The position numbers and the translations under genes are program-made. The notes under the pieces are model-generated. The model was not told where the DNA came from. It worked only from the letters and a program-made list of their open reading frames with translations, and ran no database searches. This document shows positions 1 to 17,407 of a stretch of DNA of 64,000 bases, piece by piece. Location: contig OY759266.1 in NCBI GenBank assembly GCA_963662155.1, forward strand, positions 6,888,526-6,952,525, given 5' to 3'. Every line of letters begins with the position of its first letter. Position 1 is the first letter of the stretch. Origin of the DNA: Lamellibrachia columna (Eukaryota; Annelida; Polychaeta; Sabellida; Siboglinidae).

Positions 1-530
1 AGGTTCACCGGAAGTGTACGGAGTAAATAGCTGCCTGAAATACCGACAGTAACTCCTGCTTTATGGATATTTGATCCTTCTCCCGTTAAATTTATAATAC
101 GACTATTATTATTATTAAAATATTTTTTTAACACTTGTTAAATGTAACACAGTCACGAAAGCAAGGACATTAATATTATGTCTATCTTAGTCGCTGCAAA
201 ATTGGATAAGCCGCGAACGAAAATCAACATACGAAGGCGATCGAGACAGAATAATATTCACTGCAAAGCGTTAAACTGCAGATGGCAAGTTGCCATGGAA
301 GCCAAGACTTATCGAGAGTCCAACCATTTAATTTTTCATTGTCCGCCCTTACCAGATGTATGGCAGTTTTATTTTTAAGCATATTCACTCTGCTTGCATT
401 AACACAATCAAAAGATAATGTGTTCCATTAATTTATTGTCCCCTGGGAAAAATGAGTACTTTCTTAATCTCCTGGTCTCAAAGCACACTCCATGAGGCGA
501 TTTTCATAAGTTATCTCAATTGTGGATCAG
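1..530 (+). other. partial intron of the kinase gene (left edge)
   Basis: No exon can be supported here. The first visible kinase exon begins after the acceptor at 529-530, and the glycine-rich ATP loop that should precede it is not encoded in these bases, so the upstream exons must lie outside the window. Confidence 0.6.
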
Positions 531-4516
<3,986 letters not shown>

Positions 4517-5445
4517 GTGCCTCGTCCATCCACGGGCAACAAGACGACAAGGGAGACCTGAAGGTGTTCCCATAGTAAGACGGCTTCCCTACAGAAGAAC
4601 CACGATAACGGAGGCGGATGTTCGTCGAACGGAACTGTTTTAGACTAGAGGGCGACAATGCTGCTATGCGGCAGTTTCAACAAACTGGCGCTGCTTCTGG
4701 TGCTACTCATGCTACTGACGGACGGACGGACGGACGGACGGACGGACGGACGGACGGACGGACGGACGGACGGACGGACGGACGGACGGACGGACGGACG
4801 GACGGACGGACGGACGGACGGACGGACGGACGGACGGACGGACGGACGGACGGACGGACGGACACTGCTGACGATCTCTCACTGATGGATATCACGGAGA
4901 CATCAACAGATCAGCGGACGACATCATGCGTCCAAGAGTTGCTTCGTTGAGAGTGATGGGACGGACATGTCATGACGACGTATGGTGTCGTATCGTATTG
5001 TCGCATTGACGTCCTGTGTCCGATGACGCCTGTACCTTCGACACAAGGAACACATGACTGCCGTCGACGTGCTGTGACGGAACGCTTATGCGCGTACACT
5101 GCTGGTGCTCAGTGACTGTCTCCAACAGTGGCGAAACACACTCGACATGCTGATCAGATTCGTCGGTGAAACTGTGATTAGCAGCCAATTTGAAACTTCG
5201 CATTGAGGTCCAACTTCGATTGCTGGTTGGCAGATGATTCAGGGCATCATGGTTCTTATGATAGACCCCGTCTTCCATTCGACGTACCGAGTGTGTCTGT
5301 GTGCTCCATAGGACATCCACGACCTCTGTTACGTGGTCGTAACGGCCACCAGTGCAACCGGGGAACAAGCGGCGACGCGCTGCTTATTCGATGTGCAGCA
5401 TAATGAACATTTGGGTTAGTCGAATAAATAACGTCCTATTGCGAA
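4517..5445 (+). other. probable 3' UTR of the kinase gene with poly(A) signal
   Basis: There is no coding exon after the kinase stop. The first good AATAAA hexamer is at 5423-5428, about 0.9 kb downstream, so the transcript probably ends near 5445. The stretch contains the (GACG)n tract. A 132-codon minus-strand frame at 4970-5368 shows no family signature and is probably chance. Confidence 0.5.
4717..4863. repeat. perfect (GACG)n tetranucleotide tract
   Basis: About 36 uninterrupted copies of gacg, roughly 200 bp after the kinase stop. The perfection implies recent expansion. It would be transcribed in the kinase 3' UTR if the poly(A) signal at 5423 is used. Confidence 0.95.
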
Positions 5446-8400
5446 TTCTGACACAATAATGTCACCGTGTCATTGACATTGTTTCATTTCGCATACAAAA
5501 TGAAGCGAGTCACATCTGCCTCAACCGAACGATCGACACGTTTGTTGGCTGCTTTAGATCTCGAAAATGGTGCCTCTTACGCTGAATTGCATCAATGTTA
5601 ACTACTGATACATGTATCATTATATTATTGGTGTGTTTGTGTTTATGTTTCTATGATTAATGTCGAATCGCTTGGTTTTGAGCCGTAACTGTCTGCAATT
5701 CATCAGGAGGTGTTCTTAATGGTCTTACAGTACTTTGTTACCAACTTTGCACATAAGATTGATCGACGTGCCTGAATCAATTATATTGTGATATTGTTTA
5801 GACACTTTGAGTAAATATACGATGTTGTATTATTTTGTGATACTCTCAGCTGTCGCGTAAGAAACGCAAACGCAATCACCCGATACTGGTTACTTGAGCT
5901 TTTACAGGATAACATATTGACATTTCCTTCTTCTAAAATATTCAGTTCCAATTTTTTCTCGTCTTCGGGAAACATAATTAATTTGGGCGAGGTCGGTTAA
6001 CACGACCCGCGTCGTCGTCCAGAGAGAAAGATGGCGTAGCGTAGTATCACTCGATTGATTGCGTATCGGTGGGTGAGAATGACAAAAATGTGTTTGCGTA
6101 CATAAAGAAGAGAAACACACTGCAAAAAAAAAGCAAAATCAGCAGTGAACTGTGCATTTTGCCGTACTCGTTGGCATTGATCCGTGTTCAAAAGTGTTGC
6201 TGTATCGCTGTGTTGTCGACGAACAGACACCAGCTGTCTAGTGACTCGGACAAACCAGCAGCATTCTGCTTGGCGGAAGAAGTTGTCTCAGGAAAGATTT
6301 GATTGTACATGAACGTTAGTTTGTCAACTGTAATTTGGTTTATTAAATATGAACCGCTGCCATTGGGTGAAAATAAGGCAAATACATAGAGAGACCACCG
6401 ACGATGGTGTATTAGAAATTAATTAACAGGAATTGTAGGAGTTGTCTCTCTAGAAAACGTAAGAAGATGTTTTGTTCTCGGGAAATGAATGGTGTTGAGG
6501 GGTTTCCAAAACGGGGTTAACAGTTAAAGGGTGTTTGTGCGGACGGAATACTGTGGTCGGCACGGTTTTGGTGAGCTTCTGTGAAGCTTTGTTGTATGTT
6601 TACATTGTCAATCGTCGTAAGCCAATGAGGGATAAATGTCTGTCAGAAACAGATCTCATCGTCCTAACGTGCACGTTTAAGCCATACGATCTTATTGGCT
6701 AGGTACACCTGCAGCTGCTATACCAAAGACGTGAATTTAGAAAACATTTTGTCGACGGTCGACAACATAGTCATTAATAAACTAACCAAAACGTAGACTA
6801 TGTACGCACGGTAACGGCGTTCGCTGTTCATCCACTTGAACTATGAGTGGCAATACGTTATGAAACAATACATATCGAAATAGTAGCCTTATACGTAAAA
6901 CAACATTGTAACGTGTTTTCTGCTGCAATCTAACGGAACGACGGTCGGCGACGAGATCGTTTGACCATCAGTTGTTCGTGGTCGCAGCGTATAAGATGCA
7001 GTTGTGGGTGGAAACAATGGAACACGAAATAGTATTGATCGCATTAACAAGACTGACTTTGCACTGGTTGCACCATTCGTGTTGTTTTACGTCGACGTGA
7101 CTGTGTGTCTCGTGCTTTCACTCACCTGTCGCGTGTCTCGTGTCAAAATTGTACGATGCATAACTAACAGATGAATAAAATATATGGGTCAATACCCACC
7201 ACGTTACAACTGTTTCTTCTAGTTTTCCATTATCAACGTTTCCAGGCCGTATCCAGGAGCACTCGCCACTCATGCCGAACACAGGAGCCCTCGCCACTCA
7301 TGCCGTAGGGAGACCGGGGCTAGCTGTACCCTTGTTGCTGTAGGAAGTCCACCAGCAGACACGCTGTCCAAAAATCGGTATTTAAGAAGACGAAGTTAAC
7401 GAGATGAGACGACCGTCGTATATGCAACTCACCTAATTAATGTGATATTCTGCAAGGCACACTTGGAATACATACTGGAAGAAAATGCAATCAACAAGAG
7501 TAAATTATTTATTTAAAACTTGATTTAACATTCTCACTTGTATGATAAACATCTAATTCCAATTATATATTGTTTATACGCTATTCAGTCAACGTATAAT
7601 ATAAAGATCCTTCTGGAATGTATTTGGCCTAACACAACCGAAACACATTATATTTCAAAATATGTACTTAATAGGTTAGGCGTGGACGCGTAATCATATT
7701 GTATATGTTATATTTGTTATGGCATCGTCGTCTCCATTTAGTCGAAAGCCTAACTATTCATTCACAGAAAATATGCTGTATCAAACGAAGTCTTATTAAC
7801 TGCTTTTAAAACCCCTGTTAAAATATAAGATGTATATACACTTCCATGTCCGTCTTGGCACTCTACGTCTACATCGATATATGTCAACGATATAGTAAAG
7901 ATTACTCTATACGTGACCCTCATTCTAAAACATCGACAAGACATCAAACAGTCAATAGTGGCGACCTAACACGTAAACACCACAAACTACACAAGGTAAA
8001 ATACAACATTCTGCAACGTGTTTACCAACATGCTTAAGGTAGCTAGAAACGATCGAAACACTCAACGCTGAATTAAGTGAACATAACAAAAGTAAGTAAA
8101 CAATCAAGTATGTAACTTAGTAGATGCATATAACACCACTCGTACTATGTTTAAGATGTTCCGTATTATAAAGTCAAGTCAAACCTGGCCTTTAAGTCAT
8201 CAGATTTGTTTTCTGCGTAACAATCACTAGTCAGTCTGCTTTCCCCGAATATGTGGGTTACACGAAACACAATTGTGGTGAAAACTTTACAATCCCTGTT
8301 TCTGCTACACATTTTAGTTTACGACTGACCATTCAGTTGCGGTAGGATCACACTGCAGTGTTGTGAAAACACTAGTTCAGGAACACCCCACACAAACCAC

Positions 8401-9140
8401 TGTAAGCTCTTGTAAACATTCAAAAAGTCAGTAAGCCTGATCTCGTGCGAGATTGTAAACAGTGAGATGTCCCATAAGTCTGAAATAACATATTGATAGA
8501 AAAGGTATGTAATAAGTCCACACAGAATGTTACCATAGCAATTCCCAAATTCTTACTAATATATCCATTCTATATAAAAAAATTTATTTGCAACGACCTC
8601 AGCACCGCATCTATATTTTTTACAACACCAACGTTTAACGGTGAAATTACGTGTCGCTGGCGACAAACAAACTGGTCGATTACTTTTGGCAATGGATGAA
8701 AATATATATTTGCTGTGGTCAACACGATATTAAGATTCCCAAACCTCTTTCTGTTTGATGTTTTCCACACACACATGGGTAGATACCAATATATGTGTAT
8801 AAACAATCTAGTTACAGTACACTTCCATAGCTGATACATGCATCGACGTCAACATAATTGTAACTCGTGAATGAAACTGACGCCTCGTCCGTCGTCCTCT
8901 ACATCCGGTCTTCTGAGCCTGTCTACAAGAAGGAGAGGTGGTCTGTGTCCGACCGCTCGCTTGGGTCGCGTCTCGTTCACTCACGAGTCTACTTCTGTCG
9001 CATCTTCCGACGATTTCTGCAGCACACGAAACCCGACATATTAAAAGAGCTTATCCTAATATTAAAGTTGGCCAGAAATTGTTCCGAATAAACTAGCATT
9101 GAAATTTGAAGAAACAGCTAAATGGAAAGTGTTGTCAGCT
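5446..9140. other. intergenic, nothing recognised
   Basis: I see only short chance frames and one small direct repeat of about 22 bp near 7250-7290 (ggagcactcgccactcatg repeated with ggagccctcgccactcatg). No exon, RNA gene or mobile element can be supported. Confidence 0.5.
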
Positions 9141-9255
9141 TGTATGTATGGGTTGTGAATACTTGTGTGTATGGGTTGTGAATACTTGTGTGTATGGGTT
9201 GTGAATACTTGTGTGTATGGGTTGTGAATACTTGTGTGTATGGGTTGTGAATATG
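9141..9255. repeat. 23-bp tandem repeat, about 5 copies
   Basis: Units of the type tatgggttgtgaatacttgt plus three bases recur at 9147, 9170 and 9193 and onward. The array abuts the 30-bp array that follows. Confidence 0.9.
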
Positions 9256-9290
9256 AAGAAACACATGAAAGGTAGAGCGATGAGCACACA

Positions 9291-11868
9291 GAGATCGGCA
9301 GGACACATACAGAAAACACAGAGATCGGCAGGACACATATAGAAAACACAGAGATCGGCAGGACACATACAGGAAACACAGAGATCGGCAGGACACATAC
9401 AGGAAACACAGAGATCGGCAGGACACATACAGGAAACACCGAGATCGGCAGGACACATACAGGAAACACCGAGATCGGCAGGACACATACAGGAAACACC
9501 GAGATCGGCAGGACACATACAGAAAACACCGAGATCGGCAGGACACATACAGAAAACACCGAGATCGGCAGGACACATACAGAAAACACCGAGATCGGCA
9601 GGACACATACAGGAAACACCGAGATCGGCAGGACACATACAGAAAACATCGAGATCGGCAGGACACATACAGAAAACACCGAGATCGGCAGGACACATAC
9701 AGAAAACACCGAGATCGGCAGGACACATACAGAAAACACCGAGATCGGCAGGACACATACAGGAAACACAGAGATCGGCAGGACACATACAGGAAACACC
9801 GAGATCGGCAGGACACATACAAGAAACACAGAGATCGGCAGGACACATACAGAAAACACCGAGATCGGCAGGACACATACAGGAAACACCGAGATCGGCA
9901 GGACACATACAGGAAACATCGAGATCGGTAGGACACATACAGAAAACACAGAGATCGGCAGGACACATACAGAAAACACAGAGATCGGCAGGACACATAC
10001 AGAAAACACAGAGATCGGCAGGACACATACAGAAAACACAGAGATCGGCAGGACACATATAGAAAACACAGAGATCGGCAGGACACATACAGGAAACACC
10101 GAGATCGGAAGGACACATACAGAAAACACAGAGATCGGCAGGACACATACAGAAAACACAGAGATCGGCAGGACACATACAGAAAACACAGAGATCGGCA
10201 GGACACATACAGAAAATACCGAGATCGGCAGGACACATACAGGAAACACCGAGATCGGCAGGACACATACAGAAAACATCGAGATAGGAAGGACACATAC
10301 AGGAAACACAGAGATCGGCAGGACACATACAGAAAACATCGAGATCGGCAGGACACATACAGGAAACACCGAGATCGGCAGGACACATACAGAAAACACC
10401 GAGATCGGCAGGACACATACAGAAAACACCGAGATCGGCAGGACACATACAGGAAACACAGAGATCGACAGGACACATACAGGAAACACCGAGATCGGAA
10501 GGACACATACAGAAAACACAGAGATCGGCAGGACACATACAGAAAACATCGAGATCGGCAGGACACATACAGGAAACACCGAGATCGGCAGGACACATAC
10601 AAGAAACACAGAGGTCGGCAGGACACATACAGAAAACATCGAGATCGGCAGGACACATACAGGAAACACAGAGATCGGCAGGACACATACAGAAAACACA
10701 GAGATCGGCAGGACACATACAGAAAACACCGAGATCGGCAGGACATATACAGGAAACACCGAGATCGGCAGGACACATACAGGAAACACAGAGATCGACA
10801 GGACACATACAGGAAACACCGAGATCGGAAGGACACATACAGAAAACACAGAGATCGGCAGGACACATACAGAAAACATCGAGATCGGCAGGACACATAC
10901 AGGAAACACCGAGATCGGCAGGACACATACAAGAAACACAGAGGTCGGCAGGACACATACAGAAAACATCGAGATCGGCAGGACACATACAGGAAACACA
11001 GAGATCGGCAGGACACATACAGAAAACACAGAGATCGGCAGGACACATACAGAAAACACCGAGATCGGCAGGACATATACAGGAAACACCGAGATCAGCA
11101 GGACACATACAGGAAACACAGAGATCGACAGGACACATACAGGAAACACAGAGATCGGCAGGACACATACAGGAAACACCGAGATCGACAGGACACATAC
11201 AGGAAACATCGAGATCGGCAGGACACATACAGGAAACACCTAGATCGGCAGGACACATACAGGAAACACCGAGATCGGCAGGACACATACAGGAAACACC
11301 GAGATCGGCAGGACACATACAGGAAACACCGAGATCGACAGGACACATACAGGAAACATCGAGATCGGCAGGACACATACAGAAAACACAGAGATCGGCA
11401 GGACACATACAGGAAACACCGAGATCGGCAGGACACATACAGAAAACACCGAGATCGGCAGGACACATACAGAAAACACCGAGATCGGCAGGACACATAC
11501 AGGAAACACAGAGATCGGCAGGACACATACAGGAAACACCGAGATCGGAAGGACACATACAGAAAACACAGAGATCGGCAGGACACATACAGAAAACACA
11601 GAGATCGGCAGGACACATACAGGAAACACCGAGATCGGCAGGACACATACAGAAAACATCGAGATCGGAAGGACACATACAGGAAACACAGAGATCGGCA
11701 GGACACATACAGAAAATATCGAGATCGGCAGGACACATACAGGAAACACCGAGATCGGCAGGACACATACAGAAAACACAGAGATCGGCAGGACACATAC
11801 AGAAAACACCGAGATCGGCAGGACACATACAGAAGACACCGAGATCGGCAGGACACATACAGGAAACG
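9291..11868. repeat. 30-bp minisatellite, about 86 copies, strictly in register
   Basis: The unit is ggacacatac + aggaaacacc + gagatcggca, with common variants at a few fixed positions (aggaaa/agaaaa, cacc/caca/catc, cggca/cgaca/cggaa). Every unit is exactly 30 bp from end to end; I found no indel. Because 30 is divisible by three and the consensus lacks stops, all six frames are open over long stretches. On the minus strand this gives 10-residue repeats such as CPADLGVFCM. An 11-unit (330-bp) higher-order repeat occurs at 10441-10770 and 10771-11100 and starts a third time at 11101. Sporadic stops (for example at 11230 and near 11095) interrupt two of the minus frames. I regard it as non-coding satellite DNA. 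Confidence 0.95.
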
Positions 11869-12913
11869 AGTGAGGGGAGATTGACAAAAAGAGCAAGGAA
11901 AATAGAAGAAGTAATAGAAGGAGAAGAGAAAGACAGAAATTAAGATGGAGGAATAAGATGTTGAAAGGGCGGGGGTGAACAGCTGACAGTGGGAGAAAGA
12001 AACATTCGCGCAGAAAAAGAGATACAGCAAATTGAATGTTTTCCGTAAATACTTAAAAAAAAACACGAGTAAATGCACACCATCCAGCAAAAAAACACAT
12101 CACGCACAGTTTCGATAACTAACATAGACTACTAAAGTTAGTAGAACGAACGTTTGCAGACGCTTAGACATAAACCCGAACAAACAAATTCACTTTTGGC
12201 GTGTTTATAACACTAGAAGCAAACATTATTCCATTTGAACCTAACATCTGAAGATTCCCGCTGTAACGGTGTATCTCCAGTCATCTCAGTAGTATCTCAT
12301 TACTCCCCGTAATATTTTCGGTAAATCGCCACAACAGTCAGCTACATTCAAGGCGTCACAACTACCGAAAGCACAAAGTATATTGGAATTAAACAGCATA
12401 CAGATGGTCGTACTTGCGATGCTGCTAGCAGCTAGGTGGAAGTATTGCGTCGTGGAAATATTCTGAAGACGTCGTCTCAAGAAGAATCGAGCCGTCGAAA
12501 CCGTTACGAAGTAGTTACTAAGTCATGCTATCCAGGTTTGGGTGCGCGGTATTCACTACCTGAAGGCCACACTGACATGCCACCGTGTAGTCATGGTAAA
12601 CGGCGTCAGTACTGAATCAATATAATCACATGTCCTTTGTGTGTGCGTGTGCGCTTGTGTATGCGAGTACGTGTGTGCGTGAGCATGCGTGCGCTTTATG
12701 ACATTATATAAGAAGTAGATTGTCATCTATGTTCCTGACCAAAATGTCAAAGTAATAAGTGTCTAGGGCCTCCGACAAATTACTAATATGAATTATGGTT
12801 TGTAAATGTATAGTAGAGCCCATACATTTAGCGGTTCGAACCTTGCGCTGATATTCAAGGTTCACAAAAGAAGCCTTATTCCCAAGTCCTGTCGCATAGT
12901 GAACTATCGCACA
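11869..12913. other. intergenic, nothing recognised
   Basis: A purine-rich run at 11870-11990 and a TG-rich run near 12637-12695, but no exon or element I can support. Confidence 0.45.
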
Positions 12914-13023
12914 TTTATTGATATATATTATGACACTGACATGACAGTATGACAGCGTGGGAGCGGTCCGTCCAGAATGGGCTTGCAGCGTTCGCTTTCA
13001 CAGCCTCATGCATACAGCGAGTT

Positions 13024-16000
13024 CTATGCGTCTGTAGCACTAGCACTACCGCGGATATCGTGATCCGATCTCCCGTCCAAATTGCTGCTGAGAATCTTGC
13101 TCCTGCTCGACACCGGTCGTTCCGCTATCGAAGTCTTGCTGCTGCTGTCGGGTATTTTGCCCGACGTCTTGCTGTCGGCGCCACCCAGGATGTAGCTGCG
13201 GCTGCGTTGAGCAGTGATCTTTGTAGACCTGCCAGACCTTTGTTTCTGCAATTGTAACAACGACGTGACACGACCAACAACGCAACTCTTATGGTTGCGT
13301 TGCATCCTATCCCAGTTGAAGTGTCCACTTCCGACCCGCTGGACTGGAGTAATCTTAGCACGAGTTGCGGAAGGGGGCGAATGTTAGCAGCGACACGAAA
13401 GCCTGAAAGTCTTAACGAACTTGCCACTGAATACTCATCTAAATGGGCAATTTAACTTGACTAGACGACCTGGGTGAGACACCCAGGTGAAGTGTAGTCC
13501 ACGCATCATGTTGCTTAAGTGGCTCCACCTGGTAACTGTGAGCTTTGTATCGCCGCCTGGCGATTGATGCAGCGATAAACTTTAACTCGTGTTACCAATA
13601 TCCAGAATAGTTCTCGTAAAAAGCCAAGTGTACTCTATCAAAAATGCAAAAGCATCGTGTTTGCAGCAAATATCAAAACATAGATAGCAACATGGCGTCA
13701 ACGCGTGTCACACTTACATGTTTACGAACAACCGAACACTGTGTTAGTTGAATTACTTGAGTAGCTATTGCAAAAAACAACAAATCAACGCGATTGTCAA
13801 CGGAACCGATAACTGATGTGACAACAGCACAAAAAAATAAACAAACATGATCAAAGCATCACAATATGTTGACAAACCAAAGCGTTTCCGGATTTGTTAT
13901 TGTCTTTAAATCAAATATGTTGACAAACCAAAGCATTTCCAGACTTGTTATTGTCTTAAAATCAAATTCCCTTTTTTAGTAGTTACATTAAAGCAACATG
14001 AAACGTCCTATAGCTAATAGCTATGCCGTCCTTCCCAATTTCGATCTCGGCACACAGTGCCACACACGCACGTCGCATATCCTGAAAGCGAATGACGAGC
14101 TCTTGCCTAAGTCAGATCTAGCCACTGGATGTCAGCTCTGAAAACAGGTTTGCTTCAGTCAGTCAACCTATTGTAAGTAAATAAACTGCAACTGGAAATG
14201 GTCTTCAAAGTGTTGATGGACAGCCACTCACAACATAAAGCTTCTTTTCTGCTTTACGTTTCTTTCTGGTTGCTTCGCGTGCAGCTGCCCTTCTCTCTAG
14301 CTCAAGTTTGGCCTAGAAGCAGCTTAATGCATGTGAAAGAGAGCTGCACATGTACACAGGCAAGAGCAAACAGCTCATACACGTGAAATTCCCAAAACCA
14401 CAAGTGCAAATAAGGTACGGTGGGGTAAGACGACCATATGTAAGAAATTGAGACCCCTCTATCTAGCCATTAGGCTCGTTGGATTCACATGAACAGTGAC
14501 CCCTACAATAACATTGCTCAAGTGTTAAATAGTTGAAACTCTTAATTCACTTGGTGATTAAAATCTTCCACCCCACTGTCCACTGTCGACTGTTCACTGT
14601 TGACTGTTTTTACTCAACAATTTGCTATCTGCCTGCTAATAGTTGGAAAAAAAATTGAATTATGGAAACCACTAACAAATACAGCTCTGTCGTCTACTCA
14701 ATGACCCCGGGTATCCTGGTAATATGGCTGTAAGCGATGAGTTCCCACCTTTGCAGACCTGTGGTCGAGTACGTTTTCATGAGTATAAATAAGAGTACAT
14801 TGGTGATGGATGAGTATGAGTACATTGCTAAAAGCTGAGTATGAGTACATGAGTACCCTGGGTATCCTAGTACTTTGTAAATGATGAATTCCCACCTTTG
14901 CAGACCTGGGGCTGAGTACATTTTCACAAGTACAAGTACGAGTAGATTGACGATGGTGAGTATGAGTACATTGCCAAAAGCTGAGTATGAGTACATTCTC
15001 ACGAGTACGAATAAAAGTACGGGTACATTTTTTATGACATTTCCATTCCCAAACCTACGGTTACCTTTTACGAACCCTCCTTCCCTTTTACACACAGATT
15101 TTTGGAATCCCTTCTTAACTACAATTAATGATTCATAAACCACATGCTTTGATATAATATCATAAAACCAATATCTTTGTAATTAGTCTACCATTGACTA
15201 AATATTACCCCCCCAAACATGTACATCATTTGAACGGATAGAGGTGAGATGATATGTCCAAATTGGAACATAGGGGATGTGTAGCAATTTGAATAGTTTG
15301 TTTGTTCTTGTTTTGAATACAGACCACATGAGACCAATTTACATGCTGATACATCAGTTCAGTTTGTCTTCTTTTAGTGCACAAAGGCAGTGTTGCAATT
15401 TGTAATCTGTTTATATTAGAAGTTTGCAATTTACATGTTCTGCTCTTAGGTTATTGAGAGGGTTAACACATGCCAACATAACGAACTCAAAATCTCACTT
15501 GTACTTTTTAGTTTGACTGCTGGCACCAGATTAGACTTATACTGGTGTAGGGCTGCAGGCAGTCTGACTAGAGTAACCTTACTTCTACAGAAGACTCAGC
15601 TGGCAGTTCTTAGCAGTTAGCACTGTCAACGAGTGCCCAGTGACATGGTCTTCTGACTGCATTAAAGGCATTCCATAGCTAACTGATGGGTTAACAGGTG
15701 AATGGCGCCTTGTAGACATCCTGGTGGCTTAATTAAAAAACAGGGATTATGACCTGAACTGGTAGCCTACAATTGTTTGCTTAACTGGATGTTTCTGACC
15801 GGGAAAAGATTTTTGGTGTTCAATGAGGTATATTTATTTAACCACGTGCACAATATTCTTGATTATAGTTGCAAATTGTTAGTTTTCAAGTACTCTAATA
15901 GGTGTAAAGGCCCCAAAAATTTCTTTGGTTTCACTTTAACTACAAATAAATAAATTTTCACACCTTATATTGAGAAAGTACTCAGATGTGCTCATAAAAT

Positions 16001-17407
16001 CTTAGTACATTGAGTATGAGTACAAGTAGCCATAAGTTATATGAGTACTAGAACTTAGAAAATTTACCCAATTACAAGATTACATAAGTACCGAGTACTT
16101 CCACCACAGTTTTGTCTGTTCATAGTACAAGTGATATGTTCAGTCAGGTGCATCTCACAACAAGTGCAGTGCTATATACAAGATAAATATGACCCACAAG
16201 TGGCAAACACCTTCTGCTGGTTTTCCTCCTGCTCCTGCAACTGTCGCTGCTCCTCCAGCAGTCCCTTCACTCGCTCCTCTTCCTCCGCATACTCCCGCTG
16301 CTGGAGCTCTAGCTGGTCCGCCTCCAGAGCAGCCTACAACCCAACACGTGACAGTCAGGCTGTGCACGGCCACACTAGTCCAAGCTCACTTCATACTTCT
16401 GTTTGTTCGTGTGCATACAAGTACGTCCGATGGTTGATTACAAAATTTTCCCATTCAATGTGTTATATTAATTAAAACAATCACATTTCCTCTGCATACT
16501 GTTAAATATTTGCCCAACACAAGCACATATACGTAAATTCAAACCAGAAACTTGAAAATATATCATACATAAAAAAGGGTCAAAGAAACAATTCATTGAG
16601 TTATCTTTGTCAACTACATTGTAATTGGAATTAAAATGCCAATTCCGGAATGTAATTGGGTGTTTTTAAAAGTAATTAACTGGTATTGAGATTGGTGAAA
16701 ATGTAATATCTTAGGTAAGGTATGGTATTTTCAATTACATCATGTAACCTTTTATCTGAAAAATATTCACTTCAAATAATCAATAAAATATACTATGTTG
16801 TGTATGTCATATAGTTGTTTGTCATTATGTACCATGGTAATACACATATGCAGAAATGAAATAAGGTTCTCTAAAATATAATTTTTACATTGAATAATAT
16901 AAAAGGTTGCTCTGTTCACACACACGCACGCACGCACACACACACACACGCACACACAATTAGAATTGGTATGTTCTGTAATTGACCCCAAGTAATTGAC
17001 CCAAGTCTGCCAGTAATATACAGAGCAATTGGACGAATGATTAAAAATCTAGCTTAACAAAATTCATAATACTTTCTTCACAGATACTACTAGGAATGTT
17101 TTATTCCAACTATAAGCACACATGCTGTACCACATAGACAGCAATAGGATAGATATGTTATGAAACTGGTTAATACCTAAAGTATACTCTCTGAATTTTC
17201 ATTATGCTTCAACTGTCATCAAACTATAGTTTTACACTACACTGGGTTATATATGCTTACTGTTTTGGCATTTTCTTGATTGTCTAAATACTTGTACAGG
17301 TACTGCGCGATGTACTCAATGGGGTCAAAAGGTCGCTTCTGTACAACTTCGGCCAGACACTCTACTAGGCATCCTCCAACTTGCTTCTGAAGGTATTCCG
17401 TGTCCAT
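13024..17407 (-). CDS. DYDC1: DPY30-motif protein (DYDC1/DYDC2-like)
   Basis: Read on the minus strand, three exons join in phase 0: 17407-17261 (49 codons with the ATG), 16333-16211 (41 codons) and 13245-13024 (73 codons plus TAG), giving 163 residues. The N-terminus starts MDTEYLQKQVGGCLVECLAE and continues KRPFDPIEYIAQYLYKY. This is a Dpy-30 dimerisation motif, the helix pair that docks amphipathic anchoring helices in COMPASS and ciliary proteins. Exon 2 is a Glu/Gln-rich coiled-coil segment, as in vertebrate DYDC proteins (human DYDC1 is about 177 residues). Exon 3 is Ser/Lys-rich. Exon 3 is joined by inference: phase, acceptor (ttacaattgcag), GC-rich coding composition and an AATAAA at 12914-12919 just after the stop all fit. 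If the weak donor (AAG|GTGTTT) is not used, exon 2 reads on to a TAG at 16172, giving 102 residues. The bases 17408-17422 may be 5' UTR behind an acceptor. Confidence 0.72.
13863..13965. repeat. 51-bp direct duplication
   Basis: Two adjacent copies starting aatatgttgacaaaccaaag at 13863 and 13914, differing at a few bases. Confidence 0.85.
14690..16110. repeat. dispersed repeat with GAGTAC-rich ends
   Basis: Both ends are rich in gagtac/gagtatgagtac motifs. The central part, about 15015-15620, is clearly homologous to 31076-31610 and 39150-39690 (shared runs include catttccattcccaaac, tacatgctgatacatcagtt and ggtgtagggctgcaggcagt). This makes at least three copies of one element in the window. 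No coding capacity is evident, so I read it as a non-autonomous element of unknown class. Confidence 0.7.
16917..16957. repeat. CA/CG-rich microsatellite
   Basis: Short alternating cacacgcacgcacgcacaca tract in the intron between exons 1 and 2 of the DPY30-motif gene. Confidence 0.8.

Larger units (their letters stand above)
13246..16210 (-). other. large intron of the DPY30-motif gene
   Basis: No exon recognised. It contains a 51-bp duplicate at 13863-13965 and the GAGTAC-rich repeat described separately. Confidence 0.5.

Noticed and set aside
4618..4950. DGRT-repeat protein
   Set aside because: Translation of the (GACG)n microsatellite downstream of the kinase stop.
4970..5368. 132-codon minus-strand ORF
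   Set aside because: No domain or splice context; lies in the probable kinase 3' UTR.
9291..11868. CRISPR-like array
   Set aside because: Units are contiguous 30-bp repeats without unique spacers, in an animal genome with introns. It is a minisatellite.
9062..12090. Proteins of 650-900 residues on the minus strand
   Set aside because: They arise only because the 30-bp period is divisible by three and the consensus lacks stops. All frames are open, variants are not biased to silent changes in the longest frame, and there is no gene context.
12949..13257. 102-codon plus-strand ORF
   Set aside because: Antisense shadow of the GC-rich minus-strand exon of the DPY30-motif gene, which has an acceptor, matching phase and poly(A) signal.
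14694..15143. 149-codon minus-strand ORF
   Set aside because: Lies in the GAGTAC-rich dispersed repeat; the sequence is made of repeat-derived TYSY-like strings.
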